From Eulemur rufifrons (Eukaryota > Chordata > Mammalia > Primates > Lemuridae): 64,000 bases of DNA. The notes beneath the pieces are model-generated. The model did not search any database. It saw only the letters and a program-made list of their open reading frames with translations, and was not told the origin of the DNA. The stretch covers positions 46,944,001-47,008,000 of the forward strand of contig NC_090990.1 in assembly GCF_041146395.1 (NCBI RefSeq). The letters run 5' to 3'. Position 1 is the stretch's first letter, and each line of letters starts with the position of its first letter. Shown piece after piece: positions 1-11,261 of this stretch. A program made the translations under genes and the position numbers.

Positions 1-406
1 ACACTTTAGGCAATAAGGGGATACATGTAGACCATAACCCCAGATGACACATAGTGCCCATCAACTAACTGTATATAAACACTATGTAGCAACCTAGGAA
101 AATGTTTTTGATTTTATGTGGAGCAAGAACAGCTGAAGTGATTGCATGTTCTCTACCTAGATGATTACAACCATAGATAAAAGCACACATAATGGAGAAA
201 ACAGTGGAGCAAACTTAACTGGGATTGGTTTGGGGTGGTAAGAGAATAAGTGTGGGCGATTTTTGTTTTCTTTCTTGGCCTCTTCAGGATTTTCTGAGTT
301 GGTTATGGTGACCTCAGTAATTGAAATACCAGTGACGAGGATGAAATTTTAGGGCCAAGTCAGTGTCTGCAACGCAGGTGACCGCCGGGGTCTTTTTTGT
401 TTTCAG
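1..406. other. PATJ intron, no recognised element
   Basis: This is intronic sequence upstream of the first PATJ exon in the window. It ends in a short pyrimidine tract and a CAG acceptor at 404-406. No repeat family or other signal is recognisable. Confidence 0.6.
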
Positions 407-521
407 GGGAGTCAGCACAGCACACACAGCAGCTGCCGCCCCTCCTTCGCCCCTGTCATCGCCGGCCTGCAAAACCTGGTCGGCACAAAAAGAGCTTCAG
501 ATCCCGCCCAGAGGAACTCAG
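407..521 (+). CDS. PATJ: PATJ coding exon (linker before PDZ9)
   Basis: This is the first of seven PATJ (INADL) coding exons in the window. PATJ is a multi-PDZ scaffold of tight junctions and the apical Crumbs complex (CRB-PALS1-PATJ). The exon lies between a CAG acceptor (404-406) and a GT donor (522). Read in phase 0 it gives 38 codons plus one base: [13 protein letters not shown]..., ...[14 protein letters not shown]. The last base joins GC of the next exon to make Gly. I recognise this as the Ser/Thr-rich linker upstream of PDZ9; no domain is expected here. The strongest support is the phase match with all six downstream exons. Confidence 0.85.
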
Positions 522-637
522 GTATTATGTGGACACACCCCCGGCAAAACCATCCTGTTACCCAAATTCAAAAAAAAAAGAAAAAATTAGCAATTTGATA
601 AAACAGTCTTTTCATCTTTCGTTAAAATGTTTTTAGA

Positions 638-980
638 GGCCGGGCGCGGTGGCTCACGCCTGTAATCCTAGCACTCTGGGAGGCCGAGGTGGGCGGATCG
701 TTTGAGCTCAGGAGTTCGAGACCAGCCTGAGCAAGAGCGAGACCCCATCTCTACTAAAAATAGAAAGAAATTATATGGACAGCTAAAAATATATATAGAA
801 AAAATTAGCCGGGCATGGTGGTGCATGCCTGTAGTCCCAGCTACTCGGGAGGCTGAGACAGGAGGATCGCTTGAGCTCAGGAGTTTGAGGTTGCTGTGAG
901 CTAGGCTGACGCCACGGCACTCACTCTAGCCTGGGCAACAGAGTGAAACTCTGTCTCAAAAAAAAAAAAAAAAAAAAAAA
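638..980 (+). mobile_element. Alu, lemur-type right arm
   Basis: Full-length dimeric Alu from 'ggccgggcgcggtggctcac' to a 20+ bp poly-A. It carries the AT-rich right-arm insert. Near-identical flanking duplications ('aatgtttttaga' and 'aatgtttttaaa') mark a recent insertion. Confidence 0.95.
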
Positions 981-1601
981 TGTTTTTAAATCTTTGAGCT
1001 TGGCCGCGTAAGCCACAAGTGTTCTGAAAGGCTGTTCCGAAGGAACGAGCACTATAGGGATTCCTTTTTTGGAATATACCTTTAACGGTACACAAATCAC
1101 ATGAAAAACAGAAAAGCGGAAAGCTGGAGTGCATCATAAAGTAAAACTGTTTACAAAGAGAAAGTTAATAAATTCCTGGTCACTGGAAGGTCAGAAGTGT
1201 GAATACTGGGGGTGGGGCAAGGGGTCTTTTTAAGTCTTTTGTGGGGAGGAGGGTTCTCTTTGATAAAGGTGGAAAAATGTACAAGGAAGCACAACTGACT
1301 CATCCTCCAAGCATTTGATCACATGTTCCAGGCAGCTGCTGTTGCAGTCCATCAGCTTTTGTGACACCAAACAATTCTGGCCATGTCTGTCTCAAACAGA
1401 GAGCACCTTAGAATAGAGGACACGGCCCCGATGGCTTGGCTGCCAGTCTGGATGTTGAGAAAGGGTGTGATTCCTTTTTCCCTTAGTGTCCCTCTCTTGA
1501 AAGGCCTAGGAAATGATACCATTTTTGTGGAATGATATTATATCCTAAATAAATGATCTCTTAATTTTAAAAAGTTAACGGTGTTGCTTCTTTATTTATA
1601 G
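981..1601. other. PATJ intron, no recognised element
   Basis: Intronic sequence between the Alu and the 38-bp PATJ exon. It closes with a T-rich tract and an AG acceptor at 1600-1601. I see no repeat or gene in it. Confidence 0.5.
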
Positions 1602-1639
1602 GCACAGACATGGTGCCAAGGACTGTTGAGATAATCAGA
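1602..1639 (+). CDS. PATJ: PATJ 38-bp microexon entering PDZ9
   Basis: This small exon lies between 'tttatttatag' and the donor 'gtaagt' at 1640. It starts with two bases that complete a Gly codon begun in the previous exon. It then reads TDMVPRTVEIIR and ends on a codon boundary. The residues PRTVEIIR are the first beta strand of PDZ9. It is too short to find as an ORF and rests on its position, consensus splice sites and phase. Skipping it would shift the frame, because 38 is not a multiple of three. Confidence 0.85.
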
Positions 1640-2124
1640 GTAAGTCAGTTATTTGGCTATTTTGTTTTTCTGGTTTGTGTTAGATTTGCATAAAATGTAC
1701 ACTTTCTATACACTTTATTGGATTGTTAATGTGCTCTTTCAATTACTGAAGTAAAAATGTGGTCTGTGTAGCATCAATGAACAGACTTAGAAAAATACGG
1801 TAGAGCACGTAGATGACCACTATGAATTTTTTGGCAAATCTCATCCACTATATTTTATGTGTGTGTGTATATTTTTTTGATAGAACAAAAAGTATTATCG
1901 TGTAGAACATACTAAAGTATTTTTGACAGCATAAAGGATGATTTTTTTAATGGTTACATAGTAGTCCATGTGCTGTAATTTTCTTAACCAGCCTCCTCTT
2001 ATTGAACAATTAGCATATTTCTCAATTTTTGCTATCTTTTATAGCAAGACATCTTTATATTTCCATTTTTGCCGATAGCGTGGGTAATTTCCTCAGGATT
2101 AATTCCTAGACATGAAATTGTTGG

Positions 2125-2178
2125 TATGAAGGAAGAAGTTAGCAGGAAAATAATAAAAAAAAAAAAGAAAGAAAGAAA
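2125..2178 (+). mobile_element. Minimal retroposed A-tail insertion
   Basis: About 30 bp of unassignable sequence is followed by poly-A and (GAAA)n. The direct duplication 'gaaattgttgg' flanks it at 2114-2124 and 2179-2189. The structure fits an extreme 5'-truncated L1-mediated insertion. Confidence 0.55.
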
Positions 2179-2182
2179 GAAA
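2153..2182. repeat. poly-A / (GAAA)n tract
   Basis: A run of A followed by four GAAA units, forming the tail of the insertion at 2125-2178. Confidence 0.8.
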
Positions 2183-2509
2183 TTGTTGGGTTAATTGCCA
2201 TGCTTATAATTGAAGGCTTTTATACATGTTGCTAAATTGCCCTTTGGGGAAGATTGTGTGAGATAGATGCCTTTCAGTTCATAAATTTGTCAAACTCTGA
2301 TTTTCAAATATCTACAATATTAGAAAGTAGACTTTCATTTTGATCACTTTGATCATAAATTTAGGGCTCCAGAAGTAATAAAAAATTATGATCCTGTTAT
2401 GATCATAGCACTCAGCTGTGGTCGAGTGGTACCCAGCGTAGCTTAGCTCTCTGAGTCCAATCATGCCTTTGTTGGGAGGCACTCTACCATTTATTAGCTG
2501 TCTTATTGC

Positions 2510-2880
2510 TAGGGCTGCCATAACAAAACACTGTAGGCTGAGTGGCTTAAACAACAGAAATTTATTTTCTCATGGTTCTGGAGGCTGGAAATCCAAGATT
2601 CAAGGTGTCGGCAGGTTTGGTTTTTCCTGAGGCCTCCCCCCTTGGCTTGCAGACAGCCACCTTCTTGCCTTATCCTTGTGTCTCACACCTTCCCTGGATG
2701 TCTCTTATTCCTAACCTCTTCTTATAAGGACATCAGTCAGACTGGATCAGGGCACACCCTAATGGCCTCATTTTAAAGGCGTCATCTTCAAACACAGTCA
2801 CATTCTGAGGCACTGGTACTTAGGGCCTCAACATGTGTATTTCAGGGAGACACGGTTCAGTCCATAACATTATCTCTATA
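2510..2880 (-). mobile_element. Ancient LTR, MaLR/MLT-like
   Basis: On the minus strand the segment begins near 'tgttatggactgaaccgtgt' and contains AATAAA in 'gagaaaataaatttctgttg'. It ends at 'ggcagccctagcaataag'. This matches a widespread mammalian LTR of MaLR type as I remember it. The exact subfamily is not resolved. Confidence 0.55.
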
Positions 2881-2884
2881 ATAT

Positions 2885-3050
2885 TTAGCAAGTCGACCTT
2901 GATTTTCTTGTCTGTAGAATGGGGTGATAACATTAACTTGCCTCAAAGGTAAATATTGTGTGGATTAAATGAGATGATACATGTAATGTACTTAGCATAG
3001 TACCTACTTGATTATGAATGCCTAGGAAGTGGCATCTGTTACTATTGGCT
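2885..3050 (-). mobile_element. MIR SINE fragment
   Basis: Contains the MIR-like order 'ttttcttgtctgtagaatgg', 'ttaaatgagatgatacatgt', 'acttagcatagtacct', diverged from consensus. Confidence 0.6.
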
Positions 3051-4839
3051 ACAGCTTTGACTAAATCTGCCTTCTTTGTTCCCAGTATCTTTCCACCAGA
3101 GTGGTAACTCAGATGTTCCTGTGATGGGGAAGTTAAATATACCAGCAGCGTACATAATTATGGATAAATTAAGGAAACGTTATCATGATGCATTTAAACA
3201 AAGTCAAATTATTGCATAAATTTCTCCTCATTCCGAGATCTTAAAAATAATATCATTTTATGTTTCCTTAGTCATTGCAACTACATGTTTTTACAGACTT
3301 TTGTAATAAGGCTTGCTCCCACCAACCCTGTTCTCTCACACATGGTCCAAGCAGAAACTTTGTAATAAAAGACATCTTGCCATTTTGCACACGAGGGTTG
3401 ATTATTGATGCATTCAGAAAATATTGGTTAGGCACGAACACTTTGAAAACAGGATCTAAGCTAGTGTGACTGCAGAGGTCAGCATTGCCATTGTTCTGTC
3501 TTGTAGGTGTGACGCGGCAGCACTGACGATAATATTAATAATAAAGAATAATTCCTCCTGCTTACATGAGACAAGTTTTTAAAGTTCTGGCATACATGGT
3601 TTCTGTTGTCACTTCGTTCTCTTTCCATTTTTCAACTTGGGATATAATTAATTGACTGACACTGAGCTGGGTATATTTTTAAATGATCACTTTAAACTGT
3701 GGAGGCCTGGCAACTGTATACTTCCCTTTACCACAGCCGCCACTGACAGTTATGCCATGGTTGTCATATGCTTGCATCTATATAAATTGAGAACTCCACC
3801 GAACAATGTTATGATTTTTGCTTTCAACTGTCTAAAGAACTTAAGAAGAAAATTGGTCACATTTTCCTGATTCCTTGCCTGCTTGCTGGGTAATTTAGGA
3901 CTTTATTCTGGACCTCCTGAAGTTGTGTAGTTGTGTAGCCCCTGAAGAATGTTGATGCTTATGCTTTGACAGTCAACCCAGGTACGCTCAGACTGCGAGG
4001 TCTGGCTCACCTGCTGTGGGCGGTGGTTCAGACCTCCGTTCAGCTCTCCAAACCTGAGCTGTGCTGGTGAGGGTCCAGCCTACACATACATAGCTTAGAA
4101 TTGAGCCTGAGAGTTCTGTGGGTTCACACGTGGAATTAGGGGACTCCTTTCTCCAACTCTCTTTACTCTGGTTTTCTTCCCAAGACCCCTTTTTCTGGTT
4201 CCTCTGGACAGAAAGAGAGTTTCCATCCGAGTTGTAGCAGTTCACCCCATGTTTCCAGCTCCTTGACTGGGAATCACCCTCAGGACAAAGACGCCAGGAA
4301 AAAAAGAAACCTGGGAAGTTAACCCCTGCTGTTGTTTCTCCCCGTTTTGACTCTCCACCGCACTTTATTTTGTTTCTTTATGCTTCCGAGGCCGCAGGTA
4401 GTTGTCTTTTACATTTTGACAAGACTTAATCGTAATCAGCAGGAGAGAGATGCTGCCACGTGTATGTGCCACCTTGCCAGAACTGGAACTTGTCATTTTT
4501 TTCTTTTAGTGATTTCTAAAACATGAACCCTGTGAATCAGACATGGGGAACACCTGGACTAGAGCCAGGTCTCTTCACCAGGGTCCGTCTGAGGGAACGT
4601 TCTCAGCCACGTTTTACCTCTTTCCAAACCGTCGTGACTACAGCAAGTATCCTCTCAGATCCTTTGTTTTAACGCAGTCTTTTAGAGCCAAGTGTGTTTG
4701 TTCACACCCAGAAGAGCATGGTATGTGTGGCAGTTTAAATCATAAACACCATATGAGAACATACTTGCCAAGTCTGCGTCAGAATTGGCTACTAAACTAA
4801 GCGGTAGCATAGGGTGTTTTGTTTTTTTATTTATTCCTC
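3051..4839. other. PATJ intron, no recognised element
   Basis: AT-rich intronic sequence with several short meaningless ORFs on both strands. I could not assign any repeat family, RNA gene or exon here. Confidence 0.45.
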
Positions 4840-4980
4840 CTGATGCCTTTTATTGAGCCTTTTCTGTAGGCCAGGACTGTGCTGTATCATCTCATTTAAT
4901 CCTCAAACCAACACCGTGAGGTTCATAGTATTCTTCACATTTTATACATCAAGATGGCGGCTCTAAGAGGTTTTCAGCCT
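4840..4980 (+). mobile_element. MIR SINE fragment
   Basis: The order 'ttttattgagccttttctgt', 'ctcatttaatcctcaaacca', 'gtgaggttcatagtattctt' is typical of the MIR core. Within it lies a YY1-type motif. Confidence 0.65.
4950..4961 (+). promoter_or_regulatory. YY1-type motif
   Basis: 'caagatggcggc' is an exact match to the strong YY1 consensus (AANATGGCGGC). It sits inside a MIR copy in a PATJ intron. Occupancy is unknown. Confidence 0.4.
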
Positions 4981-5137
4981 AAATAACAAATGGAGAGAGG
5001 CTCTCTAAAAGCAAATGATGTTTACTCAGGATTAGAGCATTGCAATGGGAACACACATGCCATAGTAAGCTATGTGCATATTTAGGGAAGTAAAGGAAGA
5101 CAAAGATTTTTAAAGGTAAAATGAAGACTATTACATA

Positions 5138-5476
5138 GGCCGGGCGCGGTAATCCACGCCTGTAATCCTCGCACTCTGGGAGGCCGAGGTGGGTGGATCG
5201 CTCAAGGTCAGGAGTTCGAGATCAGCCTGAGCAAGAGCGAGACCCCGTCTCTACTAAAAATAGAAAGAAATTATATGGACAACTAAAAATATATATAGAA
5301 AAAATTAGCCGGGCATGGTGGCACATGCCTGTAGTCCCAGCCACTCAGGAGGCTGAGGCAGGAGGATCGCTTGAGCCCAGGAGTTTGAGGTTGCTGTGAG
5401 CTAGGCTGACGCCACGGCACTCTAGCCCAGGCAACAGAGCAAGACTCTGTCTCAAAAAAAAAAAAAAAAAAAAAAA
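5138..5476 (+). mobile_element. Alu, lemur-type right arm
   Basis: Dimeric Alu with poly-A. The duplications 'agactattacata' and 'agactactacata' flank it. The right arm carries the AT-rich insert. Confidence 0.95.
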
Positions 5477-5601
5477 GACTACTACATAATTGTTTCAAGA
5501 TAATTATCCTTGGCAGCAAAGATGAGTAATAAGGCTGACACCAGTTCAAGGTTGGACAGGCAGTTTTGGACAGATGGCCTTGCAGAAGTTTTTTTCGTGT
5601 G

Positions 5602-5634
<33 letters not shown>
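5602..5634. repeat. (GT)n microsatellite
   Basis: About 16 near-perfect GT dinucleotides, preceded by an interrupted 'gtgtaggtgt'. Confidence 0.95.
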
Positions 5635-5636
<2 letters not shown>

Positions 5637-6021
5637 GGTTGCAGTGACCTTTGTGCAAGACTCTGGTTTTCGCACTTTTTTGTGATAGTTTTTGTTACCA
5701 GGCACACAAGCATGAGAAACCCCTCTTCATAGCATTCCCTGGCTCTATTTGTCAGGGTTTTGTTTTGTTTTTTTAACACAAGAGACTCCATTTTGATTCT
5801 GACAACTTTTACAAAGTTAAATAACTTTCCCTAAGAACCCACAGCTAATTAAATGCTAGAGCCAAATAGAGGGCTTTCGGGCTCCAAAGGCCCTGTGCTT
5901 GGCTCCTGTGTTATCCTGGCCTCCTGCATCATGGGGGGATTTTGTTCAACAACTATCTGGGGACAATCGGGTTGTGGCTCTTTATTAAATATATAAGCGT
6001 TATGTTTTCTTTCTTTTTTAG

Positions 6022-6144
6022 GAGCTCAGTGATGCCCTTGGAATCAGTATTGCTGGAGGAAAAGGAAGTCCCTTAGGAGATATCCCCGTATTTATTGCCA
6101 TGATTCAGGCCAGTGGAGTGGCTGCACGTACACAGAAGCTTAAA
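6022..6144 (+). CDS. PATJ: PATJ exon: PDZ9 N-terminal half
   Basis: The exon is 41 codons in phase 0, between the acceptor AG at 6020-6021 and the donor gtaaac at 6145. It encodes [15 protein letters not shown], then [16 protein letters not shown] and RTQKLK. The ALGISI segment is the carboxylate-binding loop that replaces the classic [21 protein letters not shown] covers the following strands and the alpha-A region. PDZ9 continues in the next exon. PDZ domains of PATJ recruit C-terminal peptides of junction and polarity proteins at the apical membrane. Confidence 0.95.
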
Positions 6145-6873
6145 GTAAACAAGAGAGACGGACTGAAGTGCTAACAGCATGTGGTGGGGTGGGAGAGGAA
6201 GTTGCAGCCATAGGCACCTTGTTTAAAGTTAGGTTTCCAATAGCCGTCAGAGACCCATGCTGAGGGCAAGATGCATTAGAGAAACTTTATACCTGAAATT
6301 CATTAGGTCCCTGGGCATATAAAAATATTATTGTTTGTATCAAAGCTTCTCAATAAAAGAAGAAATTGCAGCTCCTTTGCAAACCTTTCCATACCCTTTC
6401 AAGCACCTCATTCCACCCAAAATGACTTTCAACTGAAAGAGTCTTCCCTCAACCAAAAGAATCAACAATTTTTTTTACAATTTTTTTTTCCTATTGCCCC
6501 TTAATCTTAGGTAGAAAAATAAAGCAGAAAATATTTGGCTTCCTCATTAGAGCTTTATTGAACAGTTAATTTGTACACCCTGCTATTACTGGAGAATGGA
6601 TGTATGAAACACCACCATTACCGAGATACAGAAGTGGCCTACTGTGCCTTTTAATAATCAAATCTGACCCCCTTCTTGTTTCTCTGATTGGTCTGTACGT
6701 GGGGAAAGCCAAAAAAAATTCCTCATGCTTCTCGAACATGCATACACAGTAGAAACACGGAATCTTCACAATAGCCACAAATGGGAAATATGATTTACAA
6801 AGAATTTTAAGCATTCTTCTCAAATTTAATTTTTCTTAATGATAGTGATTTTCTGCCTCTTTTGTACTTCCAG
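6145..6873. other. Short PATJ intron
   Basis: 729-bp intron splitting PDZ9 in phase 0. It is AT-rich with T-runs near 6470-6490. I recognised no mobile element in it. Confidence 0.6.
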
Positions 6874-6978
6874 GTTGGAGATCGGATTGTCAGCATTAAT
6901 GGGCAACCTTTAGATGGGCTGTCTCACGCGGACGCGGTTAATCTGCTGAAGAACGCCTACGGGCGCATTATCCTGCAG
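6874..6978 (+). CDS. PATJ: PATJ exon: PDZ9 C-terminal half
   Basis: The exon is 35 codons in phase 0 after 'tgtacttccag', with donor gtattg at 6979. It reads [18 protein letters not shown], then [28 protein letters not shown] is the standard PDZ beta-D/beta-E signature. [11 protein letters not shown] is the alpha-B helix. Its first residue is His, the usual mark of a class I PDZ (S/T-x-hydrophobic C-terminal ligands). GRIILQ begins the last strand, which is completed by VVA in the next exon. Confidence 0.95.
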
Positions 6979-7725
6979 GTATTGCGATCAATGGAGCGCG
7001 CAGCTGTGCCAGGCAGATAAGTGGCGTGCAAAAAAGATTGAGCGTCACTGGCAGTAGGCATTGCCACCCAGCGGGGTGCTTGCTGATGTGAATTATGAAG
7101 GTTGAAAGCAAGACATTATTATTTTTATTCAGAAATTCTTTAATGCCACCCATACAGGCAGTGAGCATGATTATATGAAAGCATAACAAGGGGAGAAAAA
7201 TTACTCTTTGCTTCACGTGATAAATCAACAAGGCTTTTAGCTTCCAGCATTCTTTTGTAAATCAAAGTTTGCAAGGAACGAAAAATGATTTCTTTTCTTA
7301 TGCCCAAAGACTTACTGAACTGCCCAAGTGCTGTTTCTTCCTCTCCCCTTAAAGGAAGAGAGAAATACAGTGCTCTTTTTGCTGTAGCACAAATGATTGG
7401 CAGCACTGTTAAATTCTCACTGCATAGTAGGCATCAACCGAGGCAGACAATTATTTATCAGCTGTGGTCCCCAGGAGTATTGTTCAGAAGCACAGAGAAA
7501 TACACAAGGAAGTAAAAGCAAAGTGTGCTGTTAATTACCTCTGCTTATATTTCAGCATTTTACATGTCTCTGAGATTGATACCAGGCAGTGATTGCCCGG
7601 CAGCATACCGGCAGTGAGCTTCATTAACAAGGCTCCCCAAAAATGTATGCTTATAATCACCATACTTCTGCAGAGGTAGTATAAAATGGCTTATAGGTAA
7701 AAAGAATAAAACCCACTGTTTACTA
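6979..7725. other. PATJ intron, no recognised element
   Basis: Start of the 9.6-kb intron after PDZ9. Only short chance ORFs are present, and no repeat family was assigned. Confidence 0.45.
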
Positions 7726-7733
7726 CCTTAGAG

Positions 7734-8168
7734 TAGCCCCCAACCTTTTTGGCACCAGGGATCATTTTCATGGAAGACAATTTTTCCATGGACAGCAGTT
7801 GGGGGGACGGTTTCAGGATGATTCAAACACATTACATTTATTGTGCAGTCAAACCTCTCTGCTAATGATAATCTATATTTGCAGCCACTCCCCAGTACTA
7901 GCATCACTGCCTCGGCTCCACCTCAGATCATCAGGCAATCGATTCTCAGGAGCATGAAACCTAGATCCCTCGCATGCGCAGTTTACAGTAGGGTTCACGC
8001 TCCTATGAGAATCTAATGACACCACACTCATATGCCAGGAGGCAGAGTTTATTACAGACAAAGTTTAATACAGACAAAGCTTCACTGGCTCACCTCCTAC
8101 CATGTGGCCTGTTTCCTAACAGGCCATGGACCAGTACTGGTCCGTGGCCCAGGGGTTGGGAACCACAG
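7734..8168 (+). mobile_element. Non-autonomous hAT transposon with 8-bp TSD
   Basis: Imperfect terminal inverted repeats are visible: 'ccccaacctttttggcacca' at the left end and its counterpart 'ggggttgggaacca' at the right. Exact 8-bp duplications 'ccttagag' flank the element at 7726-7733 and 8169-8176. The 8-bp duplication is the hAT hallmark. It belongs to the same family as the copy at 21533-21736. The exact Charlie/MER subfamily is uncertain. Confidence 0.8.
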
Positions 8169-8571
8169 CCTTAGAGAGAGGGCTAGCCAGCCTCTCAGGT
8201 AATTCTAGCCTTAAAATAAGAAGTCCACATTCAAAAACCATTACATTTAGGAGAACCAATTTGTGGTGCTTAACTCTAACATCTCAGCAGTCTAACTCCA
8301 AAGTGCCAAAACAGACATTGAAACAGTAAACGGTTTTCAGCATGTATGAAGGGAATCATGAAAATATTGTCAATAGTTTCAAGGATGTTTATGTGATAGG
8401 CCAAATATTATTAAATTATTTGGGTCCTCAAGTTTCTGTTGAACACAAACCAAAACACAGTGTGGGTTGGCCTAGAATCCGCTTCCTCTCAATTCCTTGT
8501 TTTTCTCACTTTCAGTGAAAACTTAACATAGTTCCCTCGCATTCTTGCTGCCACACCTGCAGATCCTTTGC
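8169..8571. other. PATJ intron, no recognised element
   Basis: Unassigned intronic sequence between the hAT element and an antisense Alu. Confidence 0.45.
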
Positions 8572-8905
8572 TTTTTTTTTTTTTTTTGAGACAGAGTCTC
8601 GCTCTGTCGCCCGGGCTAGACTGCCGTGGCGTCAGCCTAGCTCACAGCAACCTCAAACTCCTGGGCTTAAGCAATCCTCCTGCCTCAGCCTCCGGAGTAG
8701 CTGGGATTACAGGCATTGTGCCACTATGCCCGGCTAATTTTTTCTCTATATATTTTTAGCTGTCCATATAATTTTTTTCTATTTTTAGTAGAGACAGGGT
8801 TCTCGCTCTTGCTGAGACTGGTCTCGAACTCCTGAGCTCAAAGGATCCACCTGCCTCGGCCTCTCAGAGTGCTAGGATTACAGGCGTGAGCCACCGTGCC
8901 CGGCC
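8572..8905 (-). mobile_element. Alu, lemur-type right arm
   Basis: Antisense dimeric Alu from poly-T to 'gtgcccggcc'. The duplications 'agatcctttgc' and 'agatccttttc' flank it. Confidence 0.95.
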
Positions 8906-8909
8906 AGAT

Positions 8910-8968
8910 CCTTTTCTTTTTTTTTTTTTTTTTTTTCTTTTTTTTTTTTTTCTTTTTTTTTTTTTTTT
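8910..8968. repeat. poly-T tract with C interruptions
   Basis: About 55 bp of T-runs separated by single C residues, directly downstream of an antisense Alu. Confidence 0.9.
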
Positions 8969-9573
8969 CAATTTAATTTTACAGAATCAAAGAGTCTAAC
9001 AGTATATCTTGTTAGATACAGTATGTCCTCATAATGTATACATTATTTCTTGTACAATGATATGAAATAATATGGGAAATATTCATGATAAATTATTAAG
9101 TGAATTCACTTAATATACTTTTCTTTTTAAAATGGTTTACTGTGCTCAATGGTCCTTCGAAGTAGGAGTTAGGTCTGCTGACCCCTAGAGGATGTGAGTA
9201 AGTGCAGCTCTTCCATCTCAGGGCTGTGGCCCATTGGTTATTCAGATCTTGGGAGGATGTTGCTCTAAATGATAACTGTGACAAGAAAAAAGTGTTTCTC
9301 TTAGCAAAATCTGGTATTATTGACATCTTCACACCCTGATATAATCTGTTCAGCTCCACCTTCACAAAGAAATAACAAGATACAATTTAAAAGCATGACA
9401 TTAACTAAATTTAAAAAGTACCTCCCAAACTGCCACAGTTATTTTTGAAAGAGTTATTTTTCCTGTTTCTGTATTTTAAGAAGAAAAGCGACATCTGGTT
9501 TCAAAATGTTCTCTTGCATTAATCACATTGATTGGTGTTTTTATTTTTTAATATGTACTGTTAAAAGATTAAT
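8969..9573. other. PATJ intron, no recognised element
   Basis: AT-rich intronic sequence. No gene or repeat family was recognised. Confidence 0.4.
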
Positions 9574-9740
9574 GAGTAGCTGGATGCAGTGCCGTGAACC
9601 TGCAGTCCCAGCTACTCAGGAGGCTGGGGAGGCCAAGGCAGGAGGATCACATGGGCCCCAGGAGTTCGAGCCCCAGCCAGGGCAATATACATAGCTAGAC
9701 TCCCCCCCTCCAAAAAAAAACAAGTTAATTAAAAATAAAT
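9574..9740 (+). mobile_element. Alu monomer (FLAM-like)
   Basis: A single arm with 'cagtcccagctactcaggag' and 'caggagttcgagc', then an A-rich tail. Flanked by 'aaaagattaa' at both ends. Confidence 0.75.
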
Positions 9741-10593
9741 AAAAGATTAACAGAATCCTTTGGGATTTTCACAGTTGTAATCTACACACTTATGGGCATG
9801 GAGCATCCAAGCTGCCAAAGGCTTTAGACGCAAAACCCAGGAAACTCTTATGTCCTGCATGAGGTGCCTCTCAGTTGCTTAGTGTGTGTGTTTTAATTAA
9901 GACAATGTGCATGGAGTCGTGCTAGCAATATAATTATCACAGCTGACTTGGCAGTAGGTAGTTATTGGTATTGTCAGATAAGCCAGCCCATTGGAAGAGT
10001 ATTAACAGTAGCAGGAAAGGTCTGGTATTTGTGTCTGATGATGTCGGTGTGTCACGCAAAGCAGTCAGCAAACGCTGAATGCACAGGGAATACTAAGGTC
10101 TGGGTCAGCAGACTGCAGAGTGGAGAAGATGAGTGGAAGAGACAACCAACACTTCCAGAAGCTTCTCCCCACGGTTTAAATTACTATCTCTAGATGTATT
10201 AAGGAAATACATTTTTCTACCCTCAAAGACTGATGGTTTCTTATTGCCAATTATAGATTGGTCAAGTGAAGTTGATTTGGCTATGAAAGGGGCCATTTTA
10301 AATGTTCCCAATTATATTTACTTTGATAGTTTGATAGATGGCCTGGTTCAGCTCTCTTGTCTATGGAATTACTGTAAAACCTTTTTTTGGACAAATTCAG
10401 TTAATCGCTTGAGCTGGCAGAAATGGATGTGAAAAAAAATTCAAGAACTCAAACTCTCTGCTAGAAAAGATTGTTTTGTTTTGTTTTTACGTCTTTGTTT
10501 AAGAAAGGTCTCTACGTGTTACTCTCTGTCTGCAACATCCTTCTCACCCCACCCTCTTCCCATCTTTATAAATCTTGTAAAATCCTTTCTTTA
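9741..10593. other. PATJ intron, no recognised element
   Basis: Unassigned sequence. The overlapping ORFs of 80-100 codons on both strands look like chance. Confidence 0.4.
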
Positions 10594-10884
10594 GGGACCG
10601 GGCGAGGTGGCTCATGCCTGTAATCCTTGCACTCAGAGGCTGCGGCAGGATTGCTTGAGGTCAGGAGTTCAAAACCAGCCTGAGTAAGAGTGAGACCCCG
10701 TCTCTACAAGGAATAGAAAAATTAGTCAGGTGTGATGGTACACCCCTGTAGTCCCAGCTACTCAGGAGGCTGAGGCAGGTGGATTGCTTGAGCCCAGGCA
10801 TTTGAGGTTGCGGTGAGCTATGATGATACCACTGCTCTCTAGCCCGGGCAACAGAGTGCAACCCTGTCTCAAAAAAACAAAAAT
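10594..10884 (+). mobile_element. Alu, older (no right-arm insert)
   Basis: Dimeric Alu with a diverged head 'accgggcgaggtggctcatg' and a linker 'aatagaaaaattagtcaggt' that lacks the lemur insert. Confidence 0.9.
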
Positions 10885-11261
10885 GTATTACATATATACA
10901 CAAGACCTTTCTTTAGAAACTCTCCAAGGAAGAATAGGGAGTACCTGGGTGTCAGTTTCCTTCCAGACCATGGATTTATCCACAGCTGGATAAATCTGTG
11001 TCTGTGCCTGGAGCACAGGACCTGGCAGAGCAGATGCCTAGTAACTGCTGCTCATGTTGAGCTGCTGACCATCCTGATCAAGTGGAAGGACAAGAACAAA
11101 TAGAGAACAAGTTGGCACAGTTACCAGTTTGATCCAGAAGAATTCCAGTAGGGAAGAGTGATGGATAGCTTCCCCGGGCTGGGAAATGAAAAGGTGCGTT
11201 GTAGAGAGTGCAGAGCAAGCATTTCAAGGCACGTGCGAGTATCGTTAAAGGGATGGTTTGT

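Larger units (their letters stand above)
1920..2290 (-). mobile_element. Old LINE-1 3' fragment (L1M-type)
   Basis: The segment reads like the antisense 3' end of an old L1: 'ttacatagtagtccatgtgc', then 'aggattaattcctagacatg', then 'gctaaattgccctttgggga'. It is interrupted by a tiny A-rich insertion at 2125-2178. Confidence 0.6.

Noticed and set aside
5283..5705. 140-codon antisense ORF with a His-Thr repeat
   Set aside because: It consists of an Alu arm plus the (GT)n microsatellite read in reverse.
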